A stretch of 42,299 nt of DNA, taken from NCBI GenBank assembly GCA_947471985.1, contig CANIZL010000057.1, positions 1 through 42,299 on the forward strand, written 5' to 3'. The stretch is from Verrucomicrobiota bacterium (GTDB lineage Bacteria; Verrucomicrobiota; Verrucomicrobiia; Limisphaerales; UBA9464). Position 1 is the first letter of the stretch. Every line of letters begins with the position of its first letter. A model generated the notes under the pieces. The model did not search any database. It saw only the letters and a list, made by a program, of their open reading frames with translations, and was not told where the DNA came from. Made by a program: the position numbers and the translations under genes. Below are positions 33,671-42,180 of the stretch, one piece after another.

Positions 33671-34402
33671 ATGTCTCCATCGCCGGCATCCCCCACCACC
33701 TGTCCACCGCCACCGCGGTGCGATCCGCGTGATTCCGCGGGTCCCGACCAGGCTGGCCCACCGAAGGATCCCGCGCCACCCGCCATTCCGGTCGTCCCCG
33801 CGGACGCGCCGGCGGAGGCGTCGGTGCGGGCCGCTCTCGACGCGGCGGCGGTGGCGGCCGTACGCGCCGGGGATACGGCCCGATTCGAGGAACTGGTGAA
33901 TCGGCACTCCCCTCGACTTTTCGGGCTCGCCCGCAAATACACCCGCCGGGAAGCCGACGTGGCCGATCTGGTTCAGGACGTATTCCTGCGGGCGTATCGG
34001 CGGCTCGACTCCTGGCGCGGCGACGCTCCGTGGGAGCATTGGCTCACCCGCCTGACCCTCAACTGTTGCTATGATTACCTCCGCTCCCAACGTCGACGCA
34101 GCGAAGACAGCCTCGCCGATCTGACCGACGACGAAGGGGCCTGGCTCGAACGGCACGGGAGCTCCACCGAAGCCGAATCGAACCACGCTGCCGCCGCCCG
34201 CACGCTGGTGGAAAAGGTCCTGCAGCAACTCTCTCCCGCCAGCCGGATGGTCATCGAATTGCTCGAATTGGAAGACCGCAGCGTGAAAGAGGTCAGCGCC
34301 CTCACCGGCTGGAGCGGGCCGCTGGTCAAGGTCCGGGCCTTTCGTGCGCGCGCCGAATTGCGTCGATTGATCGGGCAGCTCGACACCCGCAGATTCCTGT
34401 AA
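33671..34402 (+). CDS. ECF-type RNA polymerase sigma factor
   Basis: This 243-residue extracytoplasmic-function sigma factor has region 2 from FEELVNRHSPRLFGLARKYT through ADLVQDVFLRAYRRLDSWRG. Region 4 includes LSPASRMVIELLELEDRSVKEVSALTGWS and VKVRAFRARAELRR. The first ~60 residues are Pro/Ala-rich and outside the family. ATG 33671 directly follows the T-run of a terminator, so its mRNA would lack a leader unless transcription reads through. A start further downstream is possible. The next two genes, a small membrane protein and a Spy-like protein, look like its anti-sigma and sensor partners. Confidence 0.88.
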   Translation: MSPSPASPTTCPPPPRCDPRDSAGPDQAGPPKDPAPPAIPVVPADAPAEASVRAALDAAAVAAVRAGDTARFEELVNRHSPRLFGLARKYTRREADVADLVQDVFLRAYRRLDSWRGDAPWEHWLTRLTLNCCYDYLRSQRRRSEDSLADLTDDEGAWLERHGSSTEAESNHAAAARTLVEKVLQQLSPASRMVIELLELEDRSVKEVSALTGWSGPLVKVRAFRARAELRRLIGQLDTRRFL

Positions 34403-34438
34403 CCCCGTCCCCGTGAACTCCGTCCTCCCACTGAACTT

Positions 34439-34783
34439 ATGAAAGCACCCCTCCCTTCACCGGAGGCCGCGCGCCGGGCGGCATTGACCGCCCGCCTCCT
34501 CGCGGCGGCGCGGGCGCGCCCCCTCGATGAACGGGTGCCGGCCGGCTTTGCCCAGCGGGTGAACCGACAACTCACGGCGCCGCCGCCGCCGGACGCGTGG
34601 CAAATCTGGGTCCGGGGTTTCCGACAAGCCCTCATCCCCGCGATGGCCTGTTTGGCTGTGGTCGCCTGGTTGCAACCGCGCGCTCCGCACAGCCCCACCC
34701 ACGACGCCGATACGGAGGCCGAGGCCGCGGAAATCAGCCTCTGGGACGCACTCGATGCCTCCACAGGAGAACTCGAACTATGA
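34439..34783 (+). CDS. Small single-span membrane protein, putative anti-sigma factor
   Basis: This 114-residue protein has a basic cytosolic N-terminus of ~60 residues, one hydrophobic segment (ALIPAMACLAVVAWL) and a short acidic outer tail (DADTEAEAAEISLWDALD). It lies 36 nt after the ECF sigma gene. Its stop overlaps the next start (ATGA, 34780-34783). The position and topology suit an anti-sigma factor that holds the ECF sigma at the membrane. No zinc-finger anti-sigma motif is present, so the role is inferred from context. Confidence 0.65.
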   Translation: MKAPLPSPEAARRAALTARLLAAARARPLDERVPAGFAQRVNRQLTAPPPPDAWQIWVRGFRQALIPAMACLAVVAWLQPRAPHSPTHDADTEAEAAEISLWDALDASTGELEL

Positions 34784-35250
34784 TTTTCAAGGTAGTGCTC
34801 GCCGCAGGATTGTTGTTTGGTACCGGCGTACTAACGGGCCTGGGGGTCGGACGCCTCGCTCAAACGGAACGTGAACGCCCATCGATCCGCGAGACCCCCG
34901 TCCCGGCGCCCGCGGTGCCCACTGAACGGGCGATTCGCAGCAACCGAACCAATACCTGGCGCCTGCCCGTGCTCCGGCCTCCGGGCGCCGGCCGCCTGGA
35001 ACAATTCAAACGCGCCTTGGGGGATCTCGATCTGGAGTCCACCCAGCGGGAGCGGATTGAAAAACATTTCCGGGAAAGTCAGGAGCGTCTCAAGTCGCTG
35101 CTGAAACCGGTCCAGCCGGAAGCCCTGCGGGAACTCCGCACCCTCCGGCAGCAAATCCTCGCCGAACTCTCCCCCGAGCAGCGCGCTCAATTCGAGCGGC
35201 AAAATGCGGAGCGCAGCAATCGTCCGCACGTCCCCGAGCGGCGGGATTGA
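34780..35250 (+). CDS. Membrane-anchored Spy/CpxP-like periplasmic protein
   Basis: This 156-residue protein starts with a hydrophobic anchor or signal (VVLAAGLLFGTGVLTGLGVG), then a Pro-rich linker and a helical domain. Repeated motifs LESTQRERIEKHFRESQERL and LSPEQRAQFERQN resemble the LTxxQ helices of Spy, CpxP and ZraP, which sense or protect against envelope stress. It is translationally coupled to the putative anti-sigma gene. The three genes together look like an envelope-stress signalling unit. The start ATG 34780 is fixed by the overlap. Confidence 0.7.
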   Translation: MIFKVVLAAGLLFGTGVLTGLGVGRLAQTERERPSIRETPVPAPAVPTERAIRSNRTNTWRLPVLRPPGAGRLEQFKRALGDLDLESTQRERIEKHFRESQERLKSLLKPVQPEALRELRTLRQQILAELSPEQRAQFERQNAERSNRPHVPERRD

Positions 35251-35278
35251 TCCCCGCCGCGGGGCCATCCCCAGCCAC

Positions 35279-35306
35279 AAAAAAGCCGCACCCGGAGGAT
35301 GCGGCC
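35279..35306 (-). terminator. Terminator of the sucCD operon
   Basis: On the minus strand a 9-bp stem (one G-U pair, 35298-35306 with 35286-35294) and 3-nt loop are followed by seven T (35285 down to 35279). It lies 26 nt past the sucD stop. Confidence 0.88.
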
Positions 35307-35331
35307 AAGGTTCGCCCAAAGCGTTCCCGTT

Positions 35332-36225
35332 TTACTTCATCATCTTCAGCAGGGTATCCGCCATCTCGCTGGGCGTCGCCGCCACACCGATGCCGGCCGC
35401 ACGGAAAGCCTCAAACTTGGCCGCGGCCGTGCCCTTGCCACCGGAGACGATCGCTCCGGCGTGGCCCATGCGGCGTCCCGGAGGCGCCGTTGCCCCGGCG
35501 ATGAACCCGGCGACCGGTTTGGTGCCGTGCTTCGCGATCCACTCCGCCGCCTCTTCTTCCGCGGCGCCGCCGATCTCACCGATCATGATGATGCCGTGGG
35601 TTTCCGGATCCGCCATGAACAGCTTGATGACGTCCAGGTGCGACGTGCCATTGACCGGATCCCCGCCGATGCCAACGCAGGTGGATTGCCCCACGCCGCG
35701 GCTGGTCAGTTGGAACACCGCCTCATAGGTCAGCGTGCCCGAGCGGGAGACGACGCCGATGTTGCCCTTCTTGTGGATGTAACCCGGCGCGATGCCGATG
35801 CGGCAACCGCCGTGCGAATCCTTGCCCGTGCCCGGGGTGACAATGCCCGGACAATTGGGACCGATCAGGCGGGTGGACCGACCTTCCATGGCGCGCTTGA
35901 CGCGAACCATGTCGATGACCGGAATGCCTTCGGTTATGGCGACGACGAGTTCCACCCCGGCGTCGACGGCTTCCAGAATGGCATCGGCCGCAAACGGAGG
36001 CGGCACAAACACCGCGCTGGCGGTGGCTCCGGTCTGCTTCACCGCCTCGGCGACGGTGTCGAAAATCGGCACCTTGTTTTCAAAAAGCTGCCCGCCCTTG
36101 CCCGGCGTGACGCCGGCAACGATCTGGCTCCCGTAGGCGAGGGACAACTGGGCATGCCGGGCGCCGAAGCTCCCCGTAATGCCCTGCACCAAGACCTTGG
36201 TATCGGCTTTGACTAGGATAGACAT
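35332..36225 (-). CDS. sucD: Succinate-CoA ligase, alpha subunit
   Basis: This 297-residue subunit forms succinyl-CoA synthetase with SucC in the TCA cycle. It has the CoA-binding start [47 protein letters not shown] and the phosphohistidine loop [18 protein letters not shown]. Length is normal. It follows sucC after 30 nt and ends at a strong terminator. The ATG start at 36225 fits the family. Confidence 0.97.
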   Translation of the reverse strand: MSILVKADTKVLVQGITGSFGARHAQLSLAYGSQIVAGVTPGKGGQLFENKVPIFDTVAEAVKQTGATASAVFVPPPFAADAILEAVDAGVELVVAITEGIPVIDMVRVKRAMEGRSTRLIGPNCPGIVTPGTGKDSHGGCRIGIAPGYIHKKGNIGVVSRSGTLTYEAVFQLTSRGVGQSTCVGIGGDPVNGTSHLDVIKLFMADPETHGIIMIGEIGGAAEEEAAEWIAKHGTKPVAGFIAGATAPPGRRMGHAGAIVSGGKGTAAAKFEAFRAAGIGVAATPSEMADTLLKMMK

Positions 36226-36255
36226 AAAATGATGGAATGAATTGCGCGCGGGCGA

Positions 36256-37461
36256 TCAGGCCTGGACGGATTTGACCACCTTGAGGGCGGCGTCGGCCAT
36301 GGTATCGCCGCTGATGATGGTGAGGCCGGAGCTGGCCAGGGTGGCTTTGCCGGCCGCGACGTTGTTGCCTTCCAATCGGACCACGAGGGGGAGTTTCAAG
36401 CCCGTCTCCCGGACCGCTTCCACAATGCCGGTGGCGATGACATTGCAATCCATGATGCCGCCGAAGATGTTCACGAAGATCGCCTTCACGTTCGGATCGC
36501 TCAGAATGATCTTGAACGCAGCGCTGACCTGATCCTTCGAAGCGCCACCCCCGACGTCCAGGAAGTTCGCCGGCATGCCGCCGTAGTGCTGGATGATGTC
36601 CATCGTGGACATCGCCAGTCCGGCGCCATTGACCAGACACGCGATGGAGCCGTCGAGCTTGATGTAGTTGAGCGCGAATTTGCTCGCCTCGATCTCCAGC
36701 GGGCTCTCCTCGGCGAGATCGCGCATTTCGAGGATGTCCTTGTGCCGGTAGAGGGCGTTGTCATCCAGACCAATCTTCGCGTCGACGCAGGTGATGGATT
36801 CCTTCCCGTCGGGCGTTTCCACGATGGCCAGGGGGTTGATCTCCACCATGGAGGCGTCGCATTCCCACCAGGTCTTGTAGACCCCGAGAATGAGCTTCAC
36901 CGCGGCGTTGAAAACGTCGCCCTTCAGACCGAGACCCGCGGCGATCTTGCGCGCCTGGAACGGCTGGATACCCACGGCAGGATCCACCCATTCCTTGAGA
37001 ATCTTGTCCGGATGCTTTTCAGCGACCTCCTCGATGTCCATGCCGCCCTCGGTGCTGGCCATGAGCAACGGACGGGAGTTGGCGCGGTCGAGCAGGACGG
37101 CGAGGTAGAATTCGCGTTTAATCTTTTCCGCGGCGGCGACCAGAATCGTCTGCACCACGCGGCCATCGGGACCGGTCTGCTTGGTGACGAGCGTCTTGCC
37201 GAGCATGTTCTCGGCGAAGTTCACCGCGTCTTCGAGGGTTTTGGCGAGCTTTACGCCGCCCTGAAAACCGTGGGTGAAGGTGCCCTTGCCGCGACCACCG
37301 GCATGGATCTGGGACTTGATGACGATGAGCTTATGGCCCGCGGCGAACAGTTTCTCGGCGCTGGCCCGGGCCTCGGCGACGGTCTTGCAGGCTTCACCGG
37401 AGGGCACGGCGACGCCGTACTGCCGCAGCAGTTGTTTGGCTTGGTATTCGTGGATGTTCAT
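36256..37461 (-). CDS. sucC: Succinate-CoA ligase [ADP-forming], beta subunit
   Basis: This 401-residue ATP-grasp subunit starts [32 protein letters not shown] is the nucleotide-binding segment, and [13 protein letters not shown] and [20 protein letters not shown] are the conserved C-terminal loops. With SucD it converts succinyl-CoA and ADP plus phosphate to succinate, CoA and ATP. Nucleotide preference is inferred from overall similarity. It heads the sucC-sucD operon, downstream of the citrate synthase gene on the same strand. Confidence 0.97.
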   Translation of the reverse strand: MNIHEYQAKQLLRQYGVAVPSGEACKTVAEARASAEKLFAAGHKLIVIKSQIHAGGRGKGTFTHGFQGGVKLAKTLEDAVNFAENMLGKTLVTKQTGPDGRVVQTILVAAAEKIKREFYLAVLLDRANSRPLLMASTEGGMDIEEVAEKHPDKILKEWVDPAVGIQPFQARKIAAGLGLKGDVFNAAVKLILGVYKTWWECDASMVEINPLAIVETPDGKESITCVDAKIGLDDNALYRHKDILEMRDLAEESPLEIEASKFALNYIKLDGSIACLVNGAGLAMSTMDIIQHYGGMPANFLDVGGGASKDQVSAAFKIILSDPNVKAIFVNIFGGIMDCNVIATGIVEAVRETGLKLPLVVRLEGNNVAAGKATLASSGLTIISGDTMADAALKVVKSVQA

Positions 37462-37513
37462 GGGAAATGGAGGAGGAGATAACCAGTCAGGGAAGAGGCG
37501 GCGCCGCCATCAA

Positions 37514-37552
37514 CGAAGCCCGCCGACCGGAAGGTCGGCCGGCCGGGCTTCG
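37514..37552 (-). terminator. Terminator-like hairpin after the citrate synthase gene
   Basis: An outer 9-bp stem (37514-37522 with 37544-37552) and an inner 6-bp stem (CCGACC/GGTCGG) with a 4-nt loop form one long hairpin with a 5-nt bulge. There is no T-run. It may reduce readthrough into sucC. Confidence 0.5.
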
Positions 37553-37593
37553 CGGAAATGGCCATGGGGATTGATCCCGAAACGCGCTACGGA

Positions 37594-38748
37594 TCAACCG
37601 CGTTGCCCGATCGGGACAACCTTCAGGCCCACCTGGCCGGTGTAGACGGATTGCGGACGGATGAGGCGATTGTCCGCGAGTTGCTCGAGCACATGCGCCG
37701 TCCAACCACTGGTCCGCGCGATCGCGAAAATCGGCGTGAAGAGATCCGTCGGAATACCCAGGCTGTAATAAACCGTGGCGCTGTAGAAATCGACGTTCGC
37801 GTGAAGCCCCTTTTCCTTGAGCATCAGCTCGGCGATGCGCTCGGACATTTGGATCCACTTGGGCTCGCCCAACTTGGAGGAGAGCAACTGCGCCATGCGC
37901 TTGAGGTGCGGCGCCCGGGGATCCAACACCTTGTAAACGCGGTGGCCGATGCCCATGATCTTCCGCTTCTGCGCCAGACACTCGTGAACAAAACCGTCCA
38001 CCTTGTCCAAGGAGCCGATTTCCTTGAGCATCTTGATCACGCCTTCGTTGGCGCCGCCGTGCAGCGGACCCTTGAGGGTGCCGATCGCCGTCGTGATCGC
38101 GGAATACATGTCGCTCAAGGTGGCAATCGTCACCCGGGCGCTGAAGGTCGAGGCATTCATGCCATGGTCGGCGTGCAACACGTAGCACATGTCCATGGTG
38201 CTTTCCTTTTCGGCGGAAGGACGGACCCCGTCCACCATCCACAGGAAATTCGCCGCCTCACCCAGGTGCGGATCGGGCGCCACCAGGGAGAGCCCCTGAC
38301 GGGACCGGTGAAAGTAGGCCATGATCACCGGGATCTGCGCGATCAGGCGCAACGCCTTGCGCCGTTGAGCGTCCATCGTGTCGTCATCCGCCGTGGTGTC
38401 ATAGCAACCGAGGGCCGAAACACCCGTGCGCAGCGCGTGCATGGGGGGACAGTCCTTGGGCAGCTTGGTGACGATATCAATCACCCCTTTGGGCAGGTCC
38501 CGAAAACCCACCAGAGTGGCCTTCATGTCGGCGAGTTCGCGAGCATTGGGCAGATGATTGTGATGCAGGAGATGAACCACCTCCTCGTAGGTCACCCTGC
38601 CGGCCAGTTCATTGATGTCGTAACCGCAATAGATCAACTGGCCGACGTCGCCGCGGACATCGCTGAGGCGGGTGTTGGCGGCGATGACACCCTCAAGTCC
38701 CTTGGACGGGGAGGTCGCCACGGCAGGAGCATTGGCAGGAGTACTCAT
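37594..38748 (-). CDS. Citrate synthase
   Basis: This 384-residue enzyme condenses oxaloacetate and acetyl-CoA. The catalytic His segments are LHADHGMNAST and GIGHRVYK, and DFYSATVYYSLGIP holds the catalytic Asp. GPLHGGANEGVIKML is also typical. The short length fits the dimeric, non-NADH-regulated type also found in methylcitrate synthases, so some propionyl-CoA activity is possible. ATG 38748 is preferred over an in-frame TTG at 38754. With sucC and sucD it forms a TCA cluster. Confidence 0.93.
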   Translation of the reverse strand: MSTPANAPAVATSPSKGLEGVIAANTRLSDVRGDVGQLIYCGYDINELAGRVTYEEVVHLLHHNHLPNARELADMKATLVGFRDLPKGVIDIVTKLPKDCPPMHALRTGVSALGCYDTTADDDTMDAQRRKALRLIAQIPVIMAYFHRSRQGLSLVAPDPHLGEAANFLWMVDGVRPSAEKESTMDMCYVLHADHGMNASTFSARVTIATLSDMYSAITTAIGTLKGPLHGGANEGVIKMLKEIGSLDKVDGFVHECLAQKRKIMGIGHRVYKVLDPRAPHLKRMAQLLSSKLGEPKWIQMSERIAELMLKEKGLHANVDFYSATVYYSLGIPTDLFTPIFAIARTSGWTAHVLEQLADNRLIRPQSVYTGQVGLKVVPIGQRG

Positions 38749-39054
38749 GTACAAAAAGATTCAGTCACCAAAAGACCACCCATACTGACCGCTGGAAGTC
38801 GTTTGGCAACGATGAGCGCATGCCGCAGTGACACTTGGCGGGTGATTCGCCACAAATTCGGACACCCAGGCCGCCCTCAACCATCAAAAACCCTCCACTA
38901 CACCGGCCCGCACACCGGCCGGTCGGCGTTTTGGAACTTGTCCCACCGGCCCAACGTGCCTAGGGTCCCTCAGATTCGTCAGTCTGAGTGAATGTCCGGG
39001 TGCCCGCCGCGTCTGGTTTGGACTCGTGACCGTCGGTGATAAACTATTGAAGTT
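38749..39054. other. Divergent intergenic region, citrate synthase / tatA
   Basis: This 306-nt stretch has no gene. An inverted repeat CTCAGA-N8-TCTGAG lies at 38969-38988 and could be an operator. A candidate tatA promoter lies at its right end. No citrate synthase promoter was recognised. Confidence 0.4.
39018..39045 (+). promoter_or_regulatory. Candidate tatA promoter
   Basis: TTGGAC (39018-39023), a 16-nt spacer and TAAACT (39040-39045) lie just before the tatA ATG at 39055. The expected start of transcription would leave almost no leader. Weak match to the consensus. Confidence 0.3.
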
Positions 39055-39300
39055 ATGAATGCGTCTTTGCTCGCCATGTTGGGTTCGACCGAGATGATCG
39101 TGATCGCGATCGTCGTGCTGGTCCTTTTCGGTGCCAAAAAAGTGCCGGAATTGATGAAAGGGGTTGGCACCGGGATCAAGGAATTCAAGCGCGCCAGCCG
39201 GGATGTTCAGGATGAGATCCAACGTTCCGTGGACGAGCCCGCGACGCCGCCGGTCCGCAAGCCCACCGACACCGTTTCGCAGGGCAGCTTGAAGGGTTGA
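39055..39300 (+). CDS. tatA: Twin-arginine translocase subunit TatA/E
   Basis: This 81-residue protein has the TatA plan: a short hydrophobic helix ([12 protein letters not shown]), the hinge FGAKKVPEL, an amphipathic helix ([15 protein letters not shown]) and a charged tail. It forms the oligomeric pore for folded proteins. The Tat system exports cofactor-containing proteins across the inner membrane. tatC follows on the same strand after a terminator-like hairpin. There is no separate tatB in the window, so TatA may serve both roles. Confidence 0.93.
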   Translation: MNASLLAMLGSTEMIVIAIVVLVLFGAKKVPELMKGVGTGIKEFKRASRDVQDEIQRSVDEPATPPVRKPTDTVSQGSLKG

Positions 39301-39348
39301 AGCGTCCAGTCGACGGACACGGATCTTTCCGGTGACACTTTCCTGTAG

Positions 39349-39386
39349 CGGCGGTCCTTCAAAGTGGGGACCGCCGTCTGCTTTTT
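39349..39386 (+). terminator. Terminator-like hairpin between tatA and tatC
   Basis: A perfect 9-bp stem (CGGCGGTCC 39349-39357, GGACCGCCG 39368-39376) with a 10-nt loop is followed by T5 (39382-39386). It may stop most tatA transcripts and let a fraction read into tatC. Confidence 0.7.
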
Positions 39387-39444
39387 GTCCCGGAGCTCCG
39401 GCCGCGCCCGCCCCATCCCTGTGACCCCCATCTGATCCCGCCGC

Positions 39445-40557
39445 ATGCCTGACGAACCCTTGCCGCCCCATCCCGACGATTCCAACGAGAGAATCGAGCC
39501 GAAGTACGAGCAACCGCCCGAGCAGCCGGCGGAGCCCCTAGAGGTGGAGGTGTATCGTCCGGATCCCAGCACGGCCGCGGAAGAGGAGGAAGAGGAAACG
39601 GGCGGAGGACCGGTCAAAACGTTCCTCGAACACCTCGAGGACCTTCGCTGGACCATCGTTAAATGCGCCATCACGATCGCCCTTGGGGTGATCATCTGCC
39701 TCAGTGCGGGCAAGCAGATCGTCGCGCTGATCGAGTGGCCGCTGAAACAGGCCAAAAAGATGCGGACCGATCCCGATCCGCGGGTGGTGATTACGATCGG
39801 CACCAATTTCTTCGTCCAAAGCTTTCTGCGGGACTTCCCTCTCGCCGGCGCGCCCACCAATCAGGATTCCTTCCTGCGTCTGACCCCCATTACCATCGGC
39901 AATCAGACTTTCCTGGGGCTGGTGACCGACACCAATCCCCCGGCGGCCGCGACGGACAACATGCGGTTGGACGTCAAAGTGTACTCACCCGGCGGAGCGT
40001 TTGTGATTGCGATGCAGATCGCGATTTTCGGCGGCCTCATGCTGACGGCGCCCTTTGTGCTGTACTTCCTCGGACAATTCATCCTGCCGGCGATGCATAT
40101 GCATGAGAAGAAGTTCCTGTACCGCATCTCGGGTTTTGCCACCGTGTTGTTCTTTATGGGGATCGCGTTCTGCTACTTCGTGATGCTCCCCATCACGTTC
40201 AGCACGACCACCGTGTTTTCCAATTGGCTGGGATTTGCCGCCGATGAATGGAAGGCGGACGATTACATCAGTTTCACCTGCTGGTTCCTGCTCGGCATGG
40301 GCATCAGCTTCCAGCTGCCGCTGGTCCTGCTGACGTTGGTCAAGATCGGACTCCTCACCTCCCGTCAGCTCAATCAATTCCGGATGTACTGGGTGGTGGC
40401 GGGCCTGGTGATCGCCGGATTTGTCACCCCCGACGGCAATCCGCTGACGATGCTACTGATGTTCCTCCCACTGCACGTGCTCTATGAAATCAGCGTGATC
40501 ATCGCCTGGTTCTGGGGTCGCCAGGAACGGGCGAAGGAAAAATCCATGGAAATCTAA
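39445..40557 (+). CDS. tatC: Twin-arginine translocase subunit TatC with enlarged first periplasmic loop
   Basis: This 370-residue protein binds twin-arginine signal peptides. The conserved N-terminal motif FLEHLEDLRWTI is at ~60-71. TM1 is ~72-90 and TM2 ~184-205, and further helices follow to the C-terminus. Two features are unusual. An acidic Pro/Glu-rich N-terminal extension of ~55 residues precedes the motif. The loop between TM1 and TM2 is ~80 residues, against about 20 in E. coli TatC. The core after the loop (FVLYFLGQFILPAMHMHEKK, FVTPDGNPLTMLLMFLPLHV) is normal. ATG 39445 gives the full acidic extension; no start lies between it and the HLEDLR motif. Confidence 0.93.
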   Translation: MPDEPLPPHPDDSNERIEPKYEQPPEQPAEPLEVEVYRPDPSTAAEEEEEETGGGPVKTFLEHLEDLRWTIVKCAITIALGVIICLSAGKQIVALIEWPLKQAKKMRTDPDPRVVITIGTNFFVQSFLRDFPLAGAPTNQDSFLRLTPITIGNQTFLGLVTDTNPPAAATDNMRLDVKVYSPGGAFVIAMQIAIFGGLMLTAPFVLYFLGQFILPAMHMHEKKFLYRISGFATVLFFMGIAFCYFVMLPITFSTTTVFSNWLGFAADEWKADDYISFTCWFLLGMGISFQLPLVLLTLVKIGLLTSRQLNQFRMYWVVAGLVIAGFVTPDGNPLTMLLMFLPLHVLYEISVIIAWFWGRQERAKEKSMEI

Positions 40558-40569
40558 TCGGGGCGCGCC

Positions 40570-40595
40570 CCCGTTGGATCCATCGATCCAACGGG
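40570..40595. terminator. Strong hairpin between convergent tatC and response regulator
   Basis: An 11-bp perfect stem (CCCGTTGGATC 40570-40580, GATCCAACGGG 40585-40595) with a 4-nt loop lies 12 nt past tatC. Flanking GCGCGCCC and GGGCGCGC (40563-40570 and 40613-40620) could form an outer stem. There is no T-run. Confidence 0.6.
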
Positions 40596-40681
40596 AGGGC
40601 CCGGTCGAGCGCGGGCGCGCGGAATCGTTGAGCGGAGGGGAACTGAACGAAGCGAGTCGACGAACGGGCGCTTTTCGCGCC

Positions 40682-41488
40682 TTACTCCGAGACCGGAGAC
40701 GAAGGCGTGGGAGACGGCGAGCCGGCGGGTGAGCCGCTTTGGACGAATTGAAAAGCGGCCCGCATGAGTGCAGGGGCGCTGGTCAGATTCAGCTTTTCCT
40801 TGATGCGGGCCCGATAGGTTTCAATGGTCTTCACGTCGAGCTTCAGCTGCTCGGCGATCTGCTTGGTTTCAAAACCCTGCCCGATCGATTCAAACACCTG
40901 CAATTCGCGGTCGCTCAAGGCATCGAGCGCGGAACCGGCGGCGGGCTTCTTCCGCGCCCCCACCTTGTTCATCAAGGCACGCGTCACCATTTCCGGGCTC
41001 AGATAGACCTCCCCCTGCAGTACCTTGCGCACGGCCTCGGTCACCTGTTCCGGCCGCGCTGTCTTACGCAAATACCCCAGGGCTCCGGCTTCCAGCACGC
41101 GGGACGCATACAACTGCTCCTCATGGGCCGAAAAAACCAGCACCTTCAGTTTCGGCGCCACCGCGAGAAGGTCGCGCACCAAGCCGAAACCGTGACTCTC
41201 ATTCAGGGTCAGATCGACAATCACCACGTCCGGTTTCAACTCGGGAATCTCAGCGAGCGCCTTCCGGGAATCGGCACTCCACCCACAAAGCGTCATCTTC
41301 AACTGCTTCTCCAAGTGCTGCGACAAAAAGGCGCGAACGACCGGATGATCGTCCACCACATAGAGCCGAAGCCCCTCGACACCAAGCTCTTCCGGGGAAG
41401 GAGATCCGGTCGCAGAGGAGGTTCCGGGACTGGGATGTACCGGTCGATAGCGAGCCGGGGCTTTAGAGCGGCCTTTCAATGAATCCAT
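40682..41488 (-). CDS. NarL/FixJ-type response regulator
   Basis: This 268-residue two-domain regulator has a receiver domain with LYVVDDHPVVRAF, the phosphoacceptor Asp in VVIVDLTLNESHGF and the conserved Lys in YLRKTARPEQV. The LuxR-type HTH is LSDRELQVFESIGQGFETKQ followed by LDVKTIETYRARIKEKL. The first ~37 residues are basic and Ser/Pro-rich and the C-terminus ends in a Ser/Pro tail, both outside the family. No histidine kinase is adjacent, so it is an orphan in this window. The target genes are unknown. ATG 41488 is the only good start. Confidence 0.9.
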   Translation of the reverse strand: MDSLKGRSKAPARYRPVHPSPGTSSATGSPSPEELGVEGLRLYVVDDHPVVRAFLSQHLEKQLKMTLCGWSADSRKALAEIPELKPDVVIVDLTLNESHGFGLVRDLLAVAPKLKVLVFSAHEEQLYASRVLEAGALGYLRKTARPEQVTEAVRKVLQGEVYLSPEMVTRALMNKVGARKKPAAGSALDALSDRELQVFESIGQGFETKQIAEQLKLDVKTIETYRARIKEKLNLTSAPALMRAAFQFVQSGSPAGSPSPTPSSPVSE

Positions 41489-41811
41489 GACAATTTGCTG
41501 CGTGAGGTTAGGCGACCGCCCGTCTTGTAGTCTTTATCCTGACGAATGGAAAGGCGCAATTAAACGGTAAGGCCGGCAAAAAGCGCCCTTCTGCCTATCG
41601 CGGTGTGGCCAGCCCCCTCGCCGCCCCGCGCATCGTCACAAGTTTTAGCACCGCAGGCTACGCTGCTCGCCATAGTTTGCAACTAAAGAATTCACGTAAC
41701 GCCACCAACTAATCCTCACCAATAGAATGGGTCTTCCCGGATAGCGCCGGGGCCGGAATCAGCGATGGTGAAACCACGGCTCAGGATAAATTTGGATTTA
41801 GCTGGGCTGTA
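41489..41811. other. Non-coding stretch upstream of the response regulator gene
   Basis: This 323-nt stretch has no ORF with protein-like character and lower GC than the rest. No clear promoter for the response regulator or RNA gene was recognised. Confidence 0.4.
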
Positions 41812-41881
41812 ATGGCGGTCATCGTTCCGGGTAAGGAGCTTAGTCCACTTGGGTGGACTGGGTTGGGACGGTGACCGCCAT
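41812..41881. repeat. 70-nt strongly base-paired element
   Basis: An outer 17-bp stem (41812-41828 with 41865-41881, two G-U pairs) encloses an asymmetric internal loop (13 and 5 nt) and an inner perfect 7-bp stem AGTCCAC/GTGGACT with a TTGG loop (41842-41859). No T-run follows. It could be a structured RNA, a REP-like or MITE-like palindrome, or a protein-binding site. Confidence 0.6.
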
Positions 41882-41983
41882 ATCATTGCCCACGGGATCC
41901 CCGAAACCCGATGGGGTGCGCTGCCGAGTTTTGGGTGGAGGTCAAGGTGTCGGGTTCCGGCGATTAGCTGGCAGCGAATTCAG

Positions 41984-42103
41984 GACGCTGGCGCGACTTC
42001 TCACGCGGCGGGTGAAGGCCGCAAGGTTTTGGACTGCGGAAGTCCTCTGCCGCTTTGGAGATCAGACGTGCGAGCCGCACGGGCGTCGAAATTTACCGCG
42101 GGC
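41984..42103 (+). repeat. About 120-bp direct repeat, copy 1
   Basis: From GACGCTGGCGCGACTTCT to ACCGCGGGC this segment is nearly identical to 42181-42299: one substitution plus one substitution or indel site near the GGCGGG run. It contains small palindromes such as GTGCG-AGC-CGCAC. Short frames crossing it are artefacts of the repeat. Confidence 0.85.
42031..42059 (+). repeat. 29-bp inverted repeat arm (left)
   Basis: This segment, starting GGACTGCGGAAGTCC, matches the reverse complement of 42150-42178 at about 26 of 29 positions. It lies inside repeat copy 1. Confidence 0.7.
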
Positions 42104-42149
42104 CGGGGTTGCAGTTTTTGGGTGCACCGTGTGGCCATCCACACCGCAT

Positions 42150-42178
42150 TCCAAAGCGGTAGGGGACTACCGCAGTCC
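42150..42178 (-). repeat. 29-bp inverted repeat arm (right)
   Basis: This arm lies in the 77-nt spacer between the two direct repeats, in opposite orientation to the arms inside them. It ends 2 nt before copy 2 begins. Confidence 0.7.
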
Positions 42179-42180
42179 AC

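Noticed and set aside
37558-38991. 477-codon open frame on the plus strand across the citrate synthase gene
   Set aside because: Antisense to a well-supported gene; the composition is typical of a shadow frame.
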